Assembly (NCBI RefSeq): GCF_023656515.1
Contig: NZ_JAMOFV010000006.1
Location: 458,025-522,024 of the forward strand
Direction of reading: 5' to 3'
DNA from: Clostridium swellfunianum
GTDB lineage: Bacteria > Bacillota > Clostridia > Clostridiales > Clostridiaceae
Length of the DNA: 64,000 bases
Notes under the pieces: model-generated
What the model saw: only the letters and a program-made list of their open reading frames with translations
What the model was told of the DNA's origin: nothing
The model's database searches: none
Part shown: positions 61,683-64,000 of the stretch, in pieces
Layout of the letters: each line of letters begins with the position of its first letter
Position numbering within the stretch: the first letter of the stretch is position 1
Translations under genes and position numbers: made by a program

Positions 61683-63326
61683 ATGGAAAATTTAATGTTC
61701 TGTTATCAATGTGAGCAAACTGTAGGAGGTAAAGGCTGCACTAGAGTTGGAGTATGCGGAAAGACACCTGAAATTGCAAATCTTCAAGACTTATTAATTT
61801 ATCAATTAAAAGGTATTTCCTGCTATGCTAAGGCTTTGATTGAGAAAGGAAAGACAATTGATAAGGAAATTGTTAAATTCGTAGAGAACTCCTTATTTAC
61901 AACTTTAACCAATGTAAATTTTGATCCAGATGTTCATTTAGCTTTACTTAAGCAGTCGCAAAAGGTAAAGGAAGCTTTAAGAGAGCAGGCTCCTGAAGGA
62001 AATTACCCGGAAGCAGCCACTTACAATTTAAGCGAGACTAAGGAAGAGATGTTAAGGGATGCAGTTAAGGCAGGTATTATGTATGACCAAACCTTAAACG
62101 AAGACGTCCGTTCTTTAAGATCAACCATACTATATGGCTTAAAAGGTGTAAGTGCCTATGGACACCAAGCGAGGTTTATTGGCTTTTCAAGCGATAAGGT
62201 TGATAACTTCTACTTTTTAGGATTAGAAGCAACCACAGATGATTCTTTATCTGTTGAGCAGTTAATAGACGTAACTATGAAGGTAGGAAATGCAAGCGTG
62301 GAGGTTATGCAAACTTTAGATAAAGCAAATACTACTACATACAGTAATCCATCGCCTCAAAAGGTAAATGTTAATGTTAAAAAAGGACCCTTTATTATAA
62401 TATCAGGCCATGACTTAAGAGACTTAGAAATGCTTTTGCAGCAAACAGAGGGCAAGGGTATCAACATCTACACCCACGGAGAAATGCTCCCATCACATGG
62501 TTATCCTGAACTTAAGAAGTATAAGCACCTTGTTGGAAACTTTGGTTCAGCATGGCAAAATCAACAAAAGGAATTTGCCAATATACCAGGTTGTATATTA
62601 ATGACAACAAATTGTATGATGAAGCCAAAGGATTCTTATAAGGATAGGATATACTCAACCAATGTGGTAGGCTGGGATGGAGTACAGCATATCAAAACAT
62701 TAGAAGATGGAACAAAAGATTTTTCTGAGATGATAAATAAAGCTCTTGAGCTTGGTGGTTTTGAAGCTGACGAAGAAGTGAAAGAGATACTTGTAGGTTT
62801 TGGTCATCATGCAACTCTATCCAATGCAGAAGCTATAGTAAATGCAGTGAAGGAGGGAAAGATAAGACACTTCTTCTTAATAGGAGGCTGCGATGGTGCA
62901 AAGCCTGGAAGAAATTATTATACTGAGTTTGCAGAAATTGTTCCAGAGGATTGTGTGATTCTAACTTTAGCCTGCGGAAAGTATAGATTCAATAAACTAA
63001 ACTTTGGTACAGTTGCAGGCCTGCCAAGACTTCTAGACGTTGGACAATGCAATGATGCTTATTCAGCAGTTAGAATAGCTACTGCACTTGCAGATGCCTT
63101 CAATACTGATGTGAATTCACTGCCTCTTACAATTGTTCTATCCTGGTACGAGCAAAAGGCAGTTGCAGATTTGCTTGCATTATTATCCTTAGGAATTAAA
63201 GGAATGTATCTAGGACCTAGCTTGCCGGCTTTCCTTTCTCCAAATGTGCTTCAATACTTGATAGACAATTTTGACTTAAAGCCAATAAGCAATGCACAGA
63301 GTGACTTGGAGGAATCACTAAGGTAA
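61683..63326 (+). CDS. hcp: Hydroxylamine reductase (hybrid cluster protein)
   Basis: The 547-residue protein has the N-terminal cubane ligands Cys7, Cys10, Cys19 and Cys25 (CYQCEQT...CTRVGVCGK), the spacing of strict-anaerobe class I Hcp. Hybrid Fe-S-O cluster ligands lie in SGHDLRDLEML, TTNCMMKPKDSY, GGCDGAKPGRNYYTEF, LTLACGKYRFNKLNFG and VGQCNDAYSA. It reduces hydroxylamine to ammonia in vitro and is thought to act on NO in the cell. It is monocistronic here, without an hcr reductase gene next to it. Confidence 0.97.
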   Translation: MENLMFCYQCEQTVGGKGCTRVGVCGKTPEIANLQDLLIYQLKGISCYAKALIEKGKTIDKEIVKFVENSLFTTLTNVNFDPDVHLALLKQSQKVKEALREQAPEGNYPEAATYNLSETKEEMLRDAVKAGIMYDQTLNEDVRSLRSTILYGLKGVSAYGHQARFIGFSSDKVDNFYFLGLEATTDDSLSVEQLIDVTMKVGNASVEVMQTLDKANTTTYSNPSPQKVNVNVKKGPFIIISGHDLRDLEMLLQQTEGKGINIYTHGEMLPSHGYPELKKYKHLVGNFGSAWQNQQKEFANIPGCILMTTNCMMKPKDSYKDRIYSTNVVGWDGVQHIKTLEDGTKDFSEMINKALELGGFEADEEVKEILVGFGHHATLSNAEAIVNAVKEGKIRHFFLIGGCDGAKPGRNYYTEFAEIVPEDCVILTLACGKYRFNKLNFGTVAGLPRLLDVGQCNDAYSAVRIATALADAFNTDVNSLPLTIVLSWYEQKAVADLLALLSLGIKGMYLGPSLPAFLSPNVLQYLIDNFDLKPISNAQSDLEESLR

Positions 63327-63342
63327 GTATATAAGCTTTTAA

Positions 63343-63614
63343 TGGGGGATGTCCCAAAATATGTTGGTACAAAAGCAGCTGAAATATATAAAATATGCTG
63401 TATGAGCATTTAGCGAAGCCTAGAAGGACTTAGCGAAAGAAAAGCCACAAACCTTAGTGTTGTTCGTTTGTTTGAGGTACGAGTTTTACGAAAACACTTG
63501 GTTTGTGGCTTTTCTGAGCTTAGAGCTTCTTGCACAGCGGTCAGCTCATTAAGCATCTTTTATATATTTCGGTGGTAATTTTATGCTAAACTATATTTTG
63601 ATGCAGCCCCTTTT
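63343..63614. repeat. Palindromic repeat, family copy 3, with nested inverted repeat
   Basis: Outer ends GGGGGATGTCCCAAAATATG and CTATATTTTGATGCAGCCCC resemble the copies at 8756 and 24916, including the inner CGGTGGTAATTTTATGCTAA segment. An extra 190 bases lie in the middle, with GAAAAGCCACAAACC and GGTTTGTGGCTTTTC as perfect inner arms. It separates convergent hcp and MATE genes. Confidence 0.7.
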
Positions 63615-63622
63615 AAACATTT

Positions 63623-64000
63623 CTAAACCTTTTGTTCAAGCCTTTTGAATCTCTTCTTGAATAAGAACATTAGAAGAGTCCCATCAAAAATCCACTGTAC
63701 AGCAGTTATCCACCACACATATACAACGGAAACCTTTAGTATAAATACAAGGTAGTACATAAGAGGCAGCCTTACAATCCAACTTGAGATTAGAGAAACA
63801 CTAAAAGGAGTTTTTGTGTCTCCGGCACCCTTAAGCGCTCCACCAAATATCATTGACAAGGCCATGAATGGTTGCTCTATTGAGGCAACCATTAGGCACA
63901 AGGCTCCTAAGCGTATAACTTCTGCTTCATTGCTATTTATGAAAAGATTGATTAAGGTGTTTGGAAGCAGAAGAAATAATAATGAGCAAAGGGTCATAAT
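63623..64000 (-). CDS. MATE-family efflux transporter, C-terminal part (runs off the window end)
   Basis: The 124 visible residues show LGALCLMVASIEQPFMALSM, GGALKGAGDTKTPFSVSLIS and WIVRLPLMYYLVF, the second-half pattern of MATE (MOP superfamily) multidrug exporters, ending with a basic KKRFKRLEQKV tail. The gene continues beyond base 64000, so the first Met in the visible part is internal. It would use a Na+ or H+ gradient to export cationic compounds. Confidence 0.85.
   Translation of the reverse strand: MMTLCSLLFLLLPNTLINLFINSNEAEVIRLGALCLMVASIEQPFMALSMIFGGALKGAGDTKTPFSVSLISSWIVRLPLMYYLVFILKVSVVYVWWITAVQWIFDGTLLMFLFKKRFKRLEQKV

Overview
The window reads as chromosome of a spore-forming, motile, low-GC anaerobe close to Clostridium sensu stricto. 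Support: an AT-rich sequence with strong AGGAGG-type ribosome binding sites, an alpha/beta small acid-soluble spore protein, hydroxylamine reductase (Hcp), two chemoreceptors, an asparagine T-box, a LexA box of Bacillus/Clostridium type and three GEMM-I (cyclic dinucleotide) riboswitches. No rRNA, tRNA, CRISPR array or complete insertion sequence was seen.

Layout. 1-4.5 kb: the end of an MFS transporter, a riboswitch-controlled Myb/SANT-like DNA-binding protein, a uracil-DNA glycosylase family protein, an unknown soluble protein and sstT. 4.7-7.2 kb: an ABC-F ribosome protection-type protein behind a long attenuator leader that carries a six-codon leader peptide. 7.2-22.3 kb: a riboswitch-controlled secreted glycoside hydrolase facing an eleven-gene minus-strand operon for an exopolysaccharide. 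That operon holds a PelF-type glycosyltransferase with a TPR tail, two MATE/MVF-like membrane proteins, a polysaccharide deacetylase, a polygalactosaminidase-like hydrolase, an ATP-grasp ligase, a GT2/DUF2304 pair and a GAF protein with a degenerate HD-GYP domain. 22.4-35.3 kb: a CBO0543-family protein, T-box/asnA, a regulator-ABC-ABC-kinase operon, a TipA-like MerR regulator, a chemoreceptor, a SASP, an SOS-controlled small gene, a YARHG protein and an ECF sigma/anti-sigma pair. 35.4-45.3 kb: a TetR/acyltransferase-like/DUF6320 group, a chemoreceptor, a riboswitch-controlled EAL phosphodiesterase, an AraC regulator, a serine hydrolase, a threonine aldolase family enzyme and a YciI-like protein.

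45.5-60.2 kb is a defence island. It contains a truncated HhH-GPD mismatch glycosylase, a Sau3AI-type restriction-modification pair with an adjacent unknown gene, a decayed DUF3427-type helicase, an N6-adenine methylase followed by a McrB/McrC (LlaJI-like) pair, and an AAA ATPase plus DUF4435 (TOPRIM-like) pair that resembles the PARIS anti-phage system. 60.4-64 kb: a candidate structured RNA, a broken Nudix gene, a 52-residue basic protein, hcp, a palindromic repeat and the end of a MATE transporter.

How it fits together. Cyclic dinucleotide signalling is a thread in the first two thirds: three riboswitches control a DNA-binding protein, a glycoside hydrolase and a phosphodiesterase, and the polysaccharide operon carries what may be a non-catalytic HD-GYP receptor. 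A Pel-like polymer is an inference from PelF, the deacetylase and the hydrolases; PelD, PelE and PelG are not recognisable with certainty. The last third is accessory DNA with several layered restriction or abortive systems and signs of decay at its edges.
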